Source: Leptolyngbya sp. FACHB-60
GTDB taxonomy: Bacteria; Cyanobacteriota; Cyanobacteriia; Phormidesmidales; Phormidesmidaceae
Length of the DNA stretch: 64,000 bases
Reading direction: 5' to 3'
Assembly (NCBI RefSeq): GCF_014695775.1
Contig: NZ_JACJOX010000030.1
Location: forward strand, 62,001 to 126,000
Shown: positions 35,072 through 44,617 of the stretch, one piece after another
Position numbering within the stretch: the first letter of the stretch is position 1
Layout: each line of letters starts with the position of its first letter
Translations under genes and position numbers: made by a program
Notes under the pieces: model-generated
The model's input: the letters and a program-made list of their open reading frames with translations, nothing else
Database searches by the model: none
Told to the model about the DNA's origin: nothing

Positions 35072-37543
35072 CTAATTCACATCGGCTAACTTATTCATGC
35101 CCTTTATGTACCACTTACCATCCTGGCGCACCAGGTCGTACTGCATTCTCAGGGTGTCGTTATAGGCAGCGTTAGCGTTTTCGACGCCAAACTCAAACAG
35201 CTGCGCCTTTTCGGACACTACGGCGATCGCCTGCAAACTGTCAGCGGTTGGGTCATCGGGGGTGACCGATTCAATCTCCACCTTGTGCTCGTATTCCCAA
35301 TACCAGCTTTCGGCGGCGGCGGCATCGGCTCGGCGAGTCCACTGGGTGAGCACCGGCTCAAGCAAAATATCGTCGAGGCGATCGCCCTGGTAGCTTTCGC
35401 CTAGCGCCCCCCGTTTAATCTCTAGCCACTCGTTGATCACCCGACCGGCCATATCGTTGACGCCAATCTCGGTGGGGGCAGGCGGCGCTTCTGGAATTTC
35501 AAAGGCGGGTTGGTCAACGCGAATAGCCAGGGGTCTGCCCGAAATTCTAGGGCCGCTGAAGGCGCTCGTAACCCAGCCCAAGGCCTGCATGGTGCCAAAG
35601 CCCAAAATGCCGATGCCCAGCACAACCGCCCCTCCAACCAGGGCTAACCGACCCCAGTGAGGGGCCGTCCCACGACTGCGCCGCCCAGGGGCAACGGCGG
35701 GCGGTAGAGCCTGCCCTGACGCTAAGGCGGTTGGTTCTGGCCTAGGTCGCCGTTCGGGCAGGGGCTTAGTCGGAGCCTCACCCCCCGGTGCGGTCATTTT
35801 GCCCTCGGGCGACAGCTGGGCGACCCGTTCGGCCACCGAGAGATCATCCTCGTCGTCGTAGTCGCTGCAAAGCTCGGGGTCAGGACTATTTTCCTCAGCC
35901 ACTCTGAGTCGGGGTTCGGGCTGACTGGGGCGACCATTGCCATTGCGGGCAGTCGGTGTAGGATAAGCACCGTTGCCGTTGCTGGTGTGGGCTGGCTCAG
36001 GCGGACGGCGACTGCTGCCGTGGGCCGGCTCAGGCGGACGGCGACGAGCACCTTGAACCAATGGATTCGCGGGGTTGGGCATGGTCGGTGCCCCAATGGG
36101 CAACGACCCCTCAATCGTTGGAAACTGAGCCGTTGAAAATTGGCCGGTTCCCGAGGCGTTGGTTAAGGAGGTTTGCTCGAACACCCCCTGGGAAGCAGGT
36201 GACGGGCGCGGTTCCGATCGCAGCTCCGCACCCGAACCGGTAGGCATGGTTTCTAAATAGGCCTGCACCTGAACATCGGCGAAGTAGTCTTTGAGGGTGG
36301 CCTCCTGGTCTTTGAAGTCGCGAAAGTGCGGGAACAACTCGTCCTTAAGCCAGCGCTCGGCGTAGAGGCACAGCCCCGGCAGCAGGTCGGGTGACTGGCG
36401 CGAGTGCTCGCGAATGTAGGCCAGGGGCTCATATTCCTGACTCATCTCCAGGGCGCGGTTAGCCTCTTCAGTTTGGCCTAGCAGCAGGGCGCACACCGCC
36501 TGCTCTAGGTGGACGTCTTGCTGAGCCCCTAGGCGCAGCAACAGCTGTTTGGCGCGGCGCACCAGGGCAGGCTGGTGGCGGGCAAAGCCTCGGGCCAGCA
36601 GGGCATACACGGTCAGGTAGGTAGCCACGGGCGAGGGCCGACGGGCCTCGTGCTCAAACAGCTCCTGCTGCTCACTGGCGGTGAGGTAGTCGCGCAGCTG
36701 CTGAATAAAGCGCAAAAAGTCGTCGATCGCGAGACCTGAGAGGTCGTCCTCGCTGCCCTCAATGCCGCCCCGGTCTTCGAGCATGGTCTTGAGCAGTTTG
36801 AGCCCCTGGCGGCGCTCGCGGGTCTGATCGAGGGGGCGAGCCAGCAGCTCCAGCACCCGGTAGGGCCGCAGCTTGTACAGCTCGGTCTGAATTTCAGCTC
36901 GAATAGCGGGGAAGTGGTTGCCTCGGGCCAGCAGCTCGTGGCCAGTTTGCAGCGACTCGGCGGCAATTTCGTACTGACGCTGCTGCCACTGCTCGCGGCC
37001 CAGCTCTAAGCAGGCTAGCGCCAGGGTGAGCACCACGTCATCCTGGGCAGGCTCTGGGGTGGCCAAACCACCGCTGGCGTAGGGGTTGACCAGCTGGGGC
37101 TGACCTAGCTGAAGCACCTGCTCGTATTCGCCCATCTCTAGCAACAGCAGCAGCGCCCCGACCAGCTGATCGCTCTCGATCTCAATTCTGGAGCTTTGGG
37201 ACTCGCTGCCGCTAGGCTCGGTGGCGAGCGACCTAAGCGCCGCCTCTCCCACATCGGCACTCACCTCTATGCCGGGAATGCGCCCCTCAGGCAGGGGCTC
37301 GGGAGACATGTCGACGGTGTAGGCGCTGGCCAGAAACTTGCTGTCGTAATGGCGGCGGCGATCGCGGTCAGACAATACCGTATAAGCTTCGTCGATGAGC
37401 TGCTTACGGGCCTCAATGGCGGCCGTGGAGAATTCGCGCCGGGGCAGCTGCAAGCCGCGATCGCGGTGGGCCTGTTTCAGCTGGTCGGCGGTCGCCTGGA
37501 TGGGTAATCCCAAAATTCGGTAGTAGTCTAACGGAATTTGCAC
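35072..37543 (-). CDS. zipN: Cell division protein Ftn2/ZipN (ARC6 homologue)
   Basis: This 823-residue protein tethers FtsZ to the inner membrane during cell division; the chloroplast homologue is ARC6. It starts with a J-like domain (residues 5-70: YYRILGLPIQATADQLKQAH) whose HPD motif is absent, as usual in this family. A long helical repeat region follows (about 110-410), then a low-complexity Pro/Gly/Ser segment, a membrane helix (ALVGGAVVLGIGILGFGTM, near 645-665) and a C-terminal IMS domain (about 700-820: VINEWLEIKRGALGESYQGD). It is transcribed alone or upstream of the DUF3038 run, with about 160 bases between. Confidence 0.93.
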   Translation of the reverse strand: MQIPLDYYRILGLPIQATADQLKQAHRDRGLQLPRREFSTAAIEARKQLIDEAYTVLSDRDRRRHYDSKFLASAYTVDMSPEPLPEGRIPGIEVSADVGEAALRSLATEPSGSESQSSRIEIESDQLVGALLLLLEMGEYEQVLQLGQPQLVNPYASGGLATPEPAQDDVVLTLALACLELGREQWQQRQYEIAAESLQTGHELLARGNHFPAIRAEIQTELYKLRPYRVLELLARPLDQTRERRQGLKLLKTMLEDRGGIEGSEDDLSGLAIDDFLRFIQQLRDYLTASEQQELFEHEARRPSPVATYLTVYALLARGFARHQPALVRRAKQLLLRLGAQQDVHLEQAVCALLLGQTEEANRALEMSQEYEPLAYIREHSRQSPDLLPGLCLYAERWLKDELFPHFRDFKDQEATLKDYFADVQVQAYLETMPTGSGAELRSEPRPSPASQGVFEQTSLTNASGTGQFSTAQFPTIEGSLPIGAPTMPNPANPLVQGARRRPPEPAHGSSRRPPEPAHTSNGNGAYPTPTARNGNGRPSQPEPRLRVAEENSPDPELCSDYDDEDDLSVAERVAQLSPEGKMTAPGGEAPTKPLPERRPRPEPTALASGQALPPAVAPGRRSRGTAPHWGRLALVGGAVVLGIGILGFGTMQALGWVTSAFSGPRISGRPLAIRVDQPAFEIPEAPPAPTEIGVNDMAGRVINEWLEIKRGALGESYQGDRLDDILLEPVLTQWTRRADAAAAESWYWEYEHKVEIESVTPDDPTADSLQAIAVVSEKAQLFEFGVENANAAYNDTLRMQYDLVRQDGKWYIKGMNKLADVN

Positions 37544-38191
37544 AGCTCACGTCCCCAACGGCGAATTCACTCGAAATAGTATCCGAAAAGATTTATTGCG
37601 GACTGCCTAAACCGCCGAACTTTCAACACGTCCCGCCCCCTGCATCCCTGGCCTGAGGCCTAATTGCAGCCATCCCTTTCCCTAGACTGTGCCACTGTGT
37701 GGCCCAACGGAAGCCTGGGAAATAGCTACACCCTATCGCGTTTGCCTCAAAATCAGGACAAAAGTGAAGTTTATAACACATGTTCGTCGCCGCTGCCAGG
37801 GCTATCGCAACCCTTGACCAATCCAGCCGACAACATCCAGCAGCTTTATCAATATTAAGTCAGTCTAAATCAGCTAGGTGCTTCGGTGAGTTTGCGGTAT
37901 CAGCGTCCAAGCTCATTGGGTAAAGACTGCTTGCTGGGGTGCATCATCCATATAGCAAAGTTGAATAAAGATCCGATCCCCATCGCCAGGCACCTAAAGA
38001 GGCCGAGAAAATTGATCAGTATGGTTACCTCAGACGGGGGTTAATCTTGGCTCCATGATCAAGTCGAACACATTGCCTAGCGGCTTGGTCAGTATGATGA
38101 AGGGCATATCCCAGCCGGCTCTCTGCCCAAGGGGGGATACTTTTCGGTATAGTCAAATGTTGGACATCGCGGCGTAGGACCCAGCAAACCC
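37544..38191. other. Long divergent intergenic region zipN / pdhA
   Basis: This 648-base stretch separates two diverging genes. A TATAGT box at 38148-38153 lies about 39 bases before the pdhA start and is a plausible -10; no good -35 is seen. A short plus-strand frame (37664-37858) has no family features. I see no RNA gene or repeat. Confidence 0.4.
38148..38153 (+). promoter_or_regulatory. Candidate -10 box of pdhA
   Basis: TATAGT fits the cyanobacterial sigma-70 -10 consensus and would start transcription near 38160, about 30 bases before the pdhA ATG. The absence of a recognisable -35 leaves this tentative. Confidence 0.4.
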
Positions 38192-39220
38192 ATGGTTCAA
38201 GAACGGACGTTACCCCAATTCCACGCTCCAGCAGCCCAGATTGCCCCCGAAGAAGGGCTGAGGCTCTACGAAGACATGATTCTGGGGCGCTTCTTTGAGG
38301 ACAAGTGCGCCGAGATGTATTACCGGGGCAAGATGTTCGGTTTCGTACACCTCTATAACGGCCAGGAAGCGGTCTCTAGCGGGGTGATCAAATCGCTGCG
38401 GTCTGACGACTACGTCTGCAGCACCTACCGCGATCACGTCCACGCCCTCAGCGCCGGGGTGCCTGCCAAGAACGTCATGGCCGAGCTGTTTGGCAAAGAA
38501 ACGGGCTGTAGCAAGGGGCGGGGCGGCTCGATGCACCTGTTTTCGAGCGAGCACAATATGCTGGGGGGCTTTGCCTTTATTGGGGAAGGCATTCCCGTGG
38601 CTTTGGGGGCGGCATTTCAGTCGCGCTACCGCCGCGATGCTCTAGGTGATCCCAACGCCGACCAAGTGACTGCCTGCTTCTTTGGCGATGGCACCACCAA
38701 CAACGGCCAGTTCTTTGAGTGCCTGAATATGGCTGCCCTTTGGAAGCTGCCGATTTTATTTGTGGTGGAAAACAACAAGTGGGCGATCGGCATGGCCCAC
38801 GAGCGCGCCACCTCCCAGCCCGAGATTTATAAAAAAGCCGCAGTATTTGGCATGCCCGGCGTCGAAGTCGATGGCATGGACGTGATGGCCGTGCGCGAGG
38901 TTGCCCAGCAGGCTGTCGCCCGTGCCCGCGCTGGCGAAGGCCCCACCCTGATTGAAGCCCTCACCTATCGCTTTAGGGGCCACTCGCTGGCTGACCCTGA
39001 CGAGCTGCGATCGAAGGCCGAAAAAGAAGCCTGGCTGGCCCGCGATCCGATCAAGCGATTTGAGGGCTACCTGCTAGAGCAAAATTTGGCTGACGAGGGG
39101 ACGCTGAAAGAAGTGCGCGATCGCATCCAGACCCGCATCGACGATGCCCTCACCTTTGCCGAAGAGAGCCCTGAGCCCAGCCCCGACGACCTCTATAAAT
39201 ATATTTTCGCCGACGAGTAG
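38192..39220 (+). CDS. pdhA: Pyruvate dehydrogenase E1 component, alpha subunit
   Basis: With PdhB this forms the thiamine-diphosphate-dependent E1 that decarboxylates pyruvate and acetylates the lipoyl E2. The 342-residue protein has the entry-loop [15 protein letters not shown] and [12 protein letters not shown], and the ThDP motif [20 protein letters not shown] ending in ENN. The phosphorylation-loop region [15 protein letters not shown] is present. pdhB follows after 79 bases on the same strand. Confidence 0.96.
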   Translation: MVQERTLPQFHAPAAQIAPEEGLRLYEDMILGRFFEDKCAEMYYRGKMFGFVHLYNGQEAVSSGVIKSLRSDDYVCSTYRDHVHALSAGVPAKNVMAELFGKETGCSKGRGGSMHLFSSEHNMLGGFAFIGEGIPVALGAAFQSRYRRDALGDPNADQVTACFFGDGTTNNGQFFECLNMAALWKLPILFVVENNKWAIGMAHERATSQPEIYKKAAVFGMPGVEVDGMDVMAVREVAQQAVARARAGEGPTLIEALTYRFRGHSLADPDELRSKAEKEAWLARDPIKRFEGYLLEQNLADEGTLKEVRDRIQTRIDDALTFAEESPEPSPDDLYKYIFADE

Positions 39221-39299
39221 TCCTCAGGACAGCGGCATCCTCTCAGCAGATGCTTCATCTGCCTACCCATTCACTCTCTACCCTATTTAGACCAAAGCA

Positions 39300-40283
39300 A
39301 TGGCAGAAACCCTCCTATTTAACGCCCTGCGCGAGGCCATCGATGAAGAGATGGGCCGCGACGACACCGTCTTTGTCCTAGGCGAAGATGTCGGTGTCTA
39401 TGGCGGTTCCTATAAGGTCACCAAAGACCTTTACAACAAATATGGCGAGCTGCGCGTGCTCGACACCCCGATCGCCGAAAACAGCTTCACCGGCATGGCT
39501 GTCGGTGCTGCCATGACCGGCCTGCGCCCGATTATCGAGGGCATGAATATGGGCTTCTTGCTGTTGGCCTTCAACCAAATCGCCAACAACGCTGGCATGC
39601 TGCGCTACACCTCGGGCGGCAACTACAAAATTCCCATGGTGATTCGCGGGCCTGGCGGCGTAGGGCGGCAGCTGGGGGCCGAGCACTCCCAGCGGCTCGA
39701 GGCCTATTTTCAGGCAGTGCCGGGGCTGAAGATCGTGGCCTGCTCGACCCCCTACAACGCCAAGGGGCTGCTCAAGGCCGCTATCCGCGACGACAACCCA
39801 GTGCTGTTCTTTGAGCACGTGCTGCTCTACAACCTCAAAGAAGACCTGCCCAACCACGAGTACGTAGTGCCCCTAGACAAGGCCGAAATTGTGCGCCCCG
39901 GCAAGGATGTCACTATTCTTACCTACTCCCGTATGCGCCACCACGTCACCCAGGCGGTCAAAGGTCTAGAGAAAAAGGGCATTGACCCTGAGGTGATCGA
40001 CCTGATTTCCCTCAAGCCGCTAGATTTCGACACCATCGGAGCCTCCATTAAGAAGACCCACCGGGTCATTATTGTGGAAGAGTGCATGAAAACCGGCGGT
40101 ATCGGTGCCGAAATCATTGCCTCTATTAACGATCGCTACTTTGACGAACTTGACGCCCCGGTGGTGCGCCTGTCGTCCCAAGACATCCCTACCCCTTACA
40201 ACGGTAAGCTAGAGACACTGACTATTGTGCAGCCCAAACAAATCGAGGCTGCCGTCGAAAACATGGTCGCCCTCAAGGTCTAG
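39300..40283 (+). CDS. pdhB: Pyruvate dehydrogenase E1 component, beta subunit
   Basis: The 327-residue beta subunit completes the E1 active site. Family motifs are [36 protein letters not shown] and the stretch [20 protein letters not shown]. Its C-terminal transketolase-like domain includes [17 protein letters not shown]. It is followed after 132 bases by secD and secF, an order I recall from other cyanobacteria. Whether the Sec genes share its transcript cannot be told. Confidence 0.96.
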   Translation: MAETLLFNALREAIDEEMGRDDTVFVLGEDVGVYGGSYKVTKDLYNKYGELRVLDTPIAENSFTGMAVGAAMTGLRPIIEGMNMGFLLLAFNQIANNAGMLRYTSGGNYKIPMVIRGPGGVGRQLGAEHSQRLEAYFQAVPGLKIVACSTPYNAKGLLKAAIRDDNPVLFFEHVLLYNLKEDLPNHEYVVPLDKAEIVRPGKDVTILTYSRMRHHVTQAVKGLEKKGIDPEVIDLISLKPLDFDTIGASIKKTHRVIIVEECMKTGGIGAEIIASINDRYFDELDAPVVRLSSQDIPTPYNGKLETLTIVQPKQIEAAVENMVALKV

Positions 40284-40415
40284 GGACCGCTGTAGCGTGG
40301 ACACCACCCACCACCGCCTAATTCCTAGGAACAGCCTTCCCAACTGACGCCGCGATCCCAGGGCATAGCCCATTCCAAGGGATCACTATCCGCACCCACA
40401 CCGCAGCAAATCGCA

Positions 40416-41849
40416 ATGGCAAAATATCGAGCTTGGCTAGGGGTTATTTTGGTGCTTACCATCGCTTCTATAGTGGTGATAACCCAGATACCCACCCGTC
40501 TAGGGTTAGACCTGCGGGGGGGCTCTCAGCTCACCATCCAGGTGCAGCCCACCGCAGCTATCCCCACCATTACTGAGCGGGAGCTAGAGGCGGTGCAAAC
40601 CGTGGTCGAAGGCCGAGTCAACGGCCTGGGCGTTTCGGAGGCGGTAGTGCAGCAGCTAGGCAACAACCAGCTGCTGGTGCAGCTGCCTGGCGTCAGCGAC
40701 CCACAACAGGCCGAGCGGGTGTTGGGGGGCACGGCTCAGCTCGAATTTCGCGCCCAGCGGCCCGGCACCGACCAGCAGCTTCAGATTGAAAATCAGGTGC
40801 TGCAAGGTCATCTAGGCGAACTGGCGGCGCTCCAGGCCTCCCTGCCGTCAAATGGGGAGATTAACAGCGATACCCAGGCTCGCATCGACAAGCTCCAGGC
40901 CGATATTACGGGCAGCGAAAAGGCCGTGGCGGCTCTGTTTGAACCCAGTACTTTGGGCGGGGATAAGCTAACCGATGCGATCGCCCGGCCCACGAGCGGC
41001 ACCCTTTGGGAGGTGGTGATTCAGTTCAACAGCGAGGGCGGCAACGAATTTGCTGAGATTAGTAAGGCGATCGCCGGTACCGGTCGCACCATCGGCATCT
41101 TCCTCGACAACCGCCTGCTGAGCGCGCCAACGGTGAACGTGCAGTACGCCGAGACCGGCATTACCGGGGGCAGCGCTGTTATCTCTGGCAACTTTACCGC
41201 CGAGTCAGCCCGCGACCTGGAAATTCAGCTGCGCGGTGGTGCCCTGCCTCTACCCGTAGAGGTGGTCGAGAATCGCACCGTGGGGCCTACCCTGGGCCGC
41301 GACAGCATTCAGCGCAGCCTCTACGCTGGCATCGCTGGGCTCGGCCTGGTGCTGGTATTTATGGCTATCTACTACCGTTTGCCCGGCATCTTGGCCGATA
41401 TCGCTCTGGTCATCTACGCCCTGCTCACCTGGGCGGCCTTCAACCTGCTGGGGGTGACCCTCACCTTGCCTGGGATTGCTGGGTTTATTCTCAGCATCGG
41501 CATGGCCGTAGATGCCAACGTGCTGATTTTTGAGCGCACCCGTGAAGAGCTGCAAGCGGGCAAAACCCTCTACCGCTCTGTTGAATCGGGCTTCTACCGC
41601 GCTTTTTCAAGCATTTTAGACGGCAACGTCACTACCCTAATCTCCTGTCTGGCGCTGTTTTACTTTGGAGCCGGGCTCGTCAAAGGGTTTGCCCTGACCT
41701 TGGCTATCGGCGTCATTATCAGCATGTTTACTGCCCTGACCTGCACCCGTACTCTGATGTTCTTAGCCATTAGCCTGCCGCAGTTTCGGCGGCCTAGGCT
41801 GTTTTGCCCCGGGTTAAACCCCGTTCGCCCTGACCCCGTTCGTCCCTAG
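40416..41849 (+). CDS. secD: Protein translocase subunit SecD
   Basis: SecD, with SecF, uses the proton gradient to aid late steps of Sec-dependent export and thylakoid insertion. The 477-residue protein has an N-terminal membrane segment (about 6-25), the family motif LGLDLRGGSQLTIQV, a large periplasmic/lumenal P1 domain, and five C-terminal membrane segments containing GMAVDANVLIFERTREEL. The tail is Pro/Arg-rich. secF follows after 9 bases with an AGGAG site between them. Confidence 0.95.
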   Translation: MAKYRAWLGVILVLTIASIVVITQIPTRLGLDLRGGSQLTIQVQPTAAIPTITERELEAVQTVVEGRVNGLGVSEAVVQQLGNNQLLVQLPGVSDPQQAERVLGGTAQLEFRAQRPGTDQQLQIENQVLQGHLGELAALQASLPSNGEINSDTQARIDKLQADITGSEKAVAALFEPSTLGGDKLTDAIARPTSGTLWEVVIQFNSEGGNEFAEISKAIAGTGRTIGIFLDNRLLSAPTVNVQYAETGITGGSAVISGNFTAESARDLEIQLRGGALPLPVEVVENRTVGPTLGRDSIQRSLYAGIAGLGLVLVFMAIYYRLPGILADIALVIYALLTWAAFNLLGVTLTLPGIAGFILSIGMAVDANVLIFERTREELQAGKTLYRSVESGFYRAFSSILDGNVTTLISCLALFYFGAGLVKGFALTLAIGVIISMFTALTCTRTLMFLAISLPQFRRPRLFCPGLNPVRPDPVRP

Positions 41850-41858
41850 GAGTGCCCC

Positions 41859-42830
41859 ATGAAGCTCAACATTATTCAGCAGCGCGGTCTCTGGTGGGGA
41901 ATCTCGACGGTACTGGTGCTGGTCAGTCTGGTGGCTATGGCGATCTCGTGGCAGCAGCTGGGTGCGCCCCTGAGGCCGGGTCTGGATTTTGCTGGTGGCA
42001 CCAGGCTCCAGCTGACCCGGGCCTGCGTGGCTACCGACAGCTGTACCGAAGCGCTAGATCTGGCTGAGGTTAGGCAGGTGCTGGGGGATCAGGGTCTCGA
42101 CTCTAGCAGCCTTCAGCTTTTGGGGGAGGACCAGCAGGTGCTCTCGATTCGCACCCGCACCCTGAATGTAGAGGAGCGGGCCCCTCTGCAAAGCGCGCTC
42201 GACGAGGCCATTGGCCCCTTTGACAGCGGCTCTACCCAGATTGATACCGTCGGGCCGGTAGTGGGAAAACAGCTATTGGTGTCGGGCCTGCTGGCTCTGC
42301 TGGTTTCCTTCGCGGGGATTGTGGCTTACATGAGCCTGCGCTTTAAGCTTGACTATGCGCTGCTGGCGATTTTGGCCCTGGCCCACGATGTGACTATTAC
42401 CGCTGGTGTGTTTGCCATCTTGGGGCTGGTGCTAGGCGTCGAGGTCGATAGCTTGTTCATCGTCTCGCTGCTCACCATCGTGGGCTTCTCGGTTAATGAC
42501 ACGGTGGTGATTTACGATCGCGTGCGCGAGAACATGAAGCTCAGCCCTGGCAGCCACATCAACGACATTGTTGACAGCGCTGTTAACCAAACCCTGGCCC
42601 GTTCGCTCAATACCTCGCTGACGACAACGCTGCCGCTGGTGGCGATCGTCATCTTTGGTGGCCCAACCCTGAAATATTTTGCTCTGGCGCTGATTGTGGG
42701 CTTTGTAGCCGGGGCCTACTCCAGCATTTTTGTGGCCAGTTCGCTGCTCGCTCTGTGGCGAGAACGCACGGGTCAAGCCTACAGCGATGACCCTGACTTA
42801 GTAGAAGCTCAGCCTGAAACCCAGAGCTGA
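41859..42830 (+). CDS. secF: Protein translocase subunit SecF
   Basis: The 323-residue partner of SecD has [14 protein letters not shown] near the start, a small periplasmic domain and five C-terminal membrane segments with the signature [19 protein letters not shown]. It is tightly coupled to secD. The gene after it begins 11 bases on, so at least three genes form this unit. Confidence 0.95.
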   Translation: MKLNIIQQRGLWWGISTVLVLVSLVAMAISWQQLGAPLRPGLDFAGGTRLQLTRACVATDSCTEALDLAEVRQVLGDQGLDSSSLQLLGEDQQVLSIRTRTLNVEERAPLQSALDEAIGPFDSGSTQIDTVGPVVGKQLLVSGLLALLVSFAGIVAYMSLRFKLDYALLAILALAHDVTITAGVFAILGLVLGVEVDSLFIVSLLTIVGFSVNDTVVIYDRVRENMKLSPGSHINDIVDSAVNQTLARSLNTSLTTTLPLVAIVIFGGPTLKYFALALIVGFVAGAYSSIFVASSLLALWRERTGQAYSDDPDLVEAQPETQS

Positions 42831-42841
42831 CCGATTTAACC

Positions 42842-43213
42842 ATGGGCACCCCTAGTTATCCTGCGCCCCTAGAGCGTCTGCGGACCATTATGCTACGCCG
42901 CTGGTGGGCGATTAGCGGCCTGCTGTGGCTGACGGCAGCCCCCCTCAGTCTGTGGAGCCTGCGGCCTGAAATTGCGCAACTGCGCCAGTACTTTACCTGG
43001 TCAACAGTACGGCTGGGTTTGGCCTATAACCGTCCTGCTGCTGTAGGGCTAGGGTTGTGCGTAGGCCTTACCGTTGCCCTACTGGTGGCCGAGAGCCGCT
43101 ATATTTTGTGGGGCATAACTAAGGACGAGCAGCAGCGGCTCGAAAAACTATGCGATCGCATCGCCGCCCAGGGCCCATCCCATCCGCTTTGGAAACAGAT
43201 CCATCGCGACTAG
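42842..43213 (+). CDS. Small membrane protein of unknown function (123 aa)
   Basis: Two hydrophobic segments (about 22-42, WAISGLLWLTAAPLSLWSL, and 66-86, AAVGLGLCVGLTVALLVAES) are followed by a cytosolic tail with charged residues and EQQRLEKLCDRI. It begins 11 bases after secF, so it is likely in the same transcript and might be a membrane-protein biogenesis accessory (inference from position only). I do not recognise the family. Confidence 0.75.
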   Translation: MGTPSYPAPLERLRTIMLRRWWAISGLLWLTAAPLSLWSLRPEIAQLRQYFTWSTVRLGLAYNRPAAVGLGLCVGLTVALLVAESRYILWGITKDEQQRLEKLCDRIAAQGPSHPLWKQIHRD

Positions 43214-43314
43214 AACTGTCGGTTTGATCAAGGACTAAAGGCGGCCAGCCTAGAGACGGCTCAGCGCTCGCGTGACATTAGTACCAAGATGTAATTTCAT
43301 AGAACAAGACGGTT

Positions 43315-43345
43315 AACCCCGTTTCCCCAGCGGGAAACCGGAGTT
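43315..43345 (+). promoter_or_regulatory. Hairpin in the sat upstream region
   Basis: GTTTCCC (43321-43327) and GGGAAAC (43332-43338) pair around the loop CAGC, and outer AAC/GTT pairing extends the stem. It could terminate the secDF transcript or be part of the sat leader. No T tract follows. Confidence 0.4.
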
Positions 43346-43417
43346 GCTTTGGTCAGCCAGGCTATGGCTTAGCCTCAAATTTTTCGTGTTTCATCAGCAG
43401 AAGGCAGCGGTATCTCC

Positions 43418-44599
43418 ATGACTCTACACAAAGACGGTATTGCCCCCCACGGAGGCACTCTGGTCGATCGCCTGGCGACACCCGACCAAAAAGCCCAGTT
43501 CTTAGCCAAGGCCGACACCCTGCCTCGGGTCGGCCTTGACGAGCGGGCCTTCTCTGATCTGGTCATGATTGCCATCGGCGGCTTTAGCCCCCTCAACGGC
43601 TTTATGAAGCAGGCCGATTACGACACCGTGGTCACCGACATGCGCCTGTCTAACCGCCTGCCCTGGGCAATTCCGGTTACCCTGTCAGTGGATGAAGCCA
43701 CCGCCGCTCCACTCCAAGAGGGCAGCCTGGTGCGATTGGATGACCCCAGCGGTCGGTTTGTCGGCGTGCTGGAACTGGAAGAAAAATATACCTATGACAA
43801 AGCCCGCGAGGTCGTCAACGTCTACCGCACCGACGATGAAAAACACCCCGGCGTCAAGGTGGTCTACGACCAGGGAGCGGTGAACCTGGCTGGCCCGGTG
43901 TGGCTGCTCCAGCGCGATCCCCATCCCCTCTTCCCCGCCTACCAGATTGACCCGGCGGCCTCACGGACGCTGTTTCGCGATCGCAACTGGAAGACCGTCG
44001 TCGGCTTTCAAACTCGCAACCCCATCCACCGGGCCCACGAATATATTCAAAAATGCGCTCTAGAGACCGTTGATGGGCTGTTTCTGCACCCGCTGGTGGG
44101 GGCCACCAAATCCGACGATATCCCCGCCGATGTGCGCATGCGCTGCTACGAGATTATGGTGGAGCACTACTTCCCCCAAGACCGCGTGATTCTTGCGATC
44201 AATCCCTCCGCAATGCGCTACGCTGGCCCTAGGGAAGCGATTTTCCACGCGCTGATCCGCAAGAACTATGGCTGCACTCACTTCATTGTGGGTCGCGACC
44301 ACGCTGGGGTGGGCGACTACTATGGCACCTACGACGCTCAGTACATCTTCGACGAGTTTGGGCCGACGGAGCTGGGCATCGTGCCAATGAAGTTTGAGCA
44401 CGCCTTCTACTGCACCCGCACCGGGGGCATGGCCACCTCTAAAACCAGCCCCAGCACTAAGGACGAGCGGATTCACCTGTCGGGTACTAAGGTACGGGAG
44501 ATGCTGCGCCGCGGCGAGCTTCCCCCCCCTGAGTTTTCTCGGCCCGAGGTGGCGGCGGAGCTGGCTAAGGCCATGCGGGTTCCCGAAGCCATCAGCTAG
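43418..44599 (+). CDS. sat: Sulfate adenylyltransferase
   Basis: Sat makes adenosine 5'-phosphosulfate from sulfate and ATP, the first step of sulfate assimilation. The 393-residue, single-domain protein has a PUA-like start and the catalytic motifs [33 protein letters not shown] and [19 protein letters not shown]. No APS kinase domain is fused. The start gives a normal-length N-terminus; no strong ribosome binding site is seen. Confidence 0.96.
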   Translation: MTLHKDGIAPHGGTLVDRLATPDQKAQFLAKADTLPRVGLDERAFSDLVMIAIGGFSPLNGFMKQADYDTVVTDMRLSNRLPWAIPVTLSVDEATAAPLQEGSLVRLDDPSGRFVGVLELEEKYTYDKAREVVNVYRTDDEKHPGVKVVYDQGAVNLAGPVWLLQRDPHPLFPAYQIDPAASRTLFRDRNWKTVVGFQTRNPIHRAHEYIQKCALETVDGLFLHPLVGATKSDDIPADVRMRCYEIMVEHYFPQDRVILAINPSAMRYAGPREAIFHALIRKNYGCTHFIVGRDHAGVGDYYGTYDAQYIFDEFGPTELGIVPMKFEHAFYCTRTGGMATSKTSPSTKDERIHLSGTKVREMLRRGELPPPEFSRPEVAAELAKAMRVPEAIS

Positions 44600-44617
44600 T
44601 AGGATGCAATCAACTCG

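Noticed and set aside
37664..37858. 64-codon frame in the zipN-pdhA gap
   Set aside because: No SD, no family and a composition like non-coding sequence.
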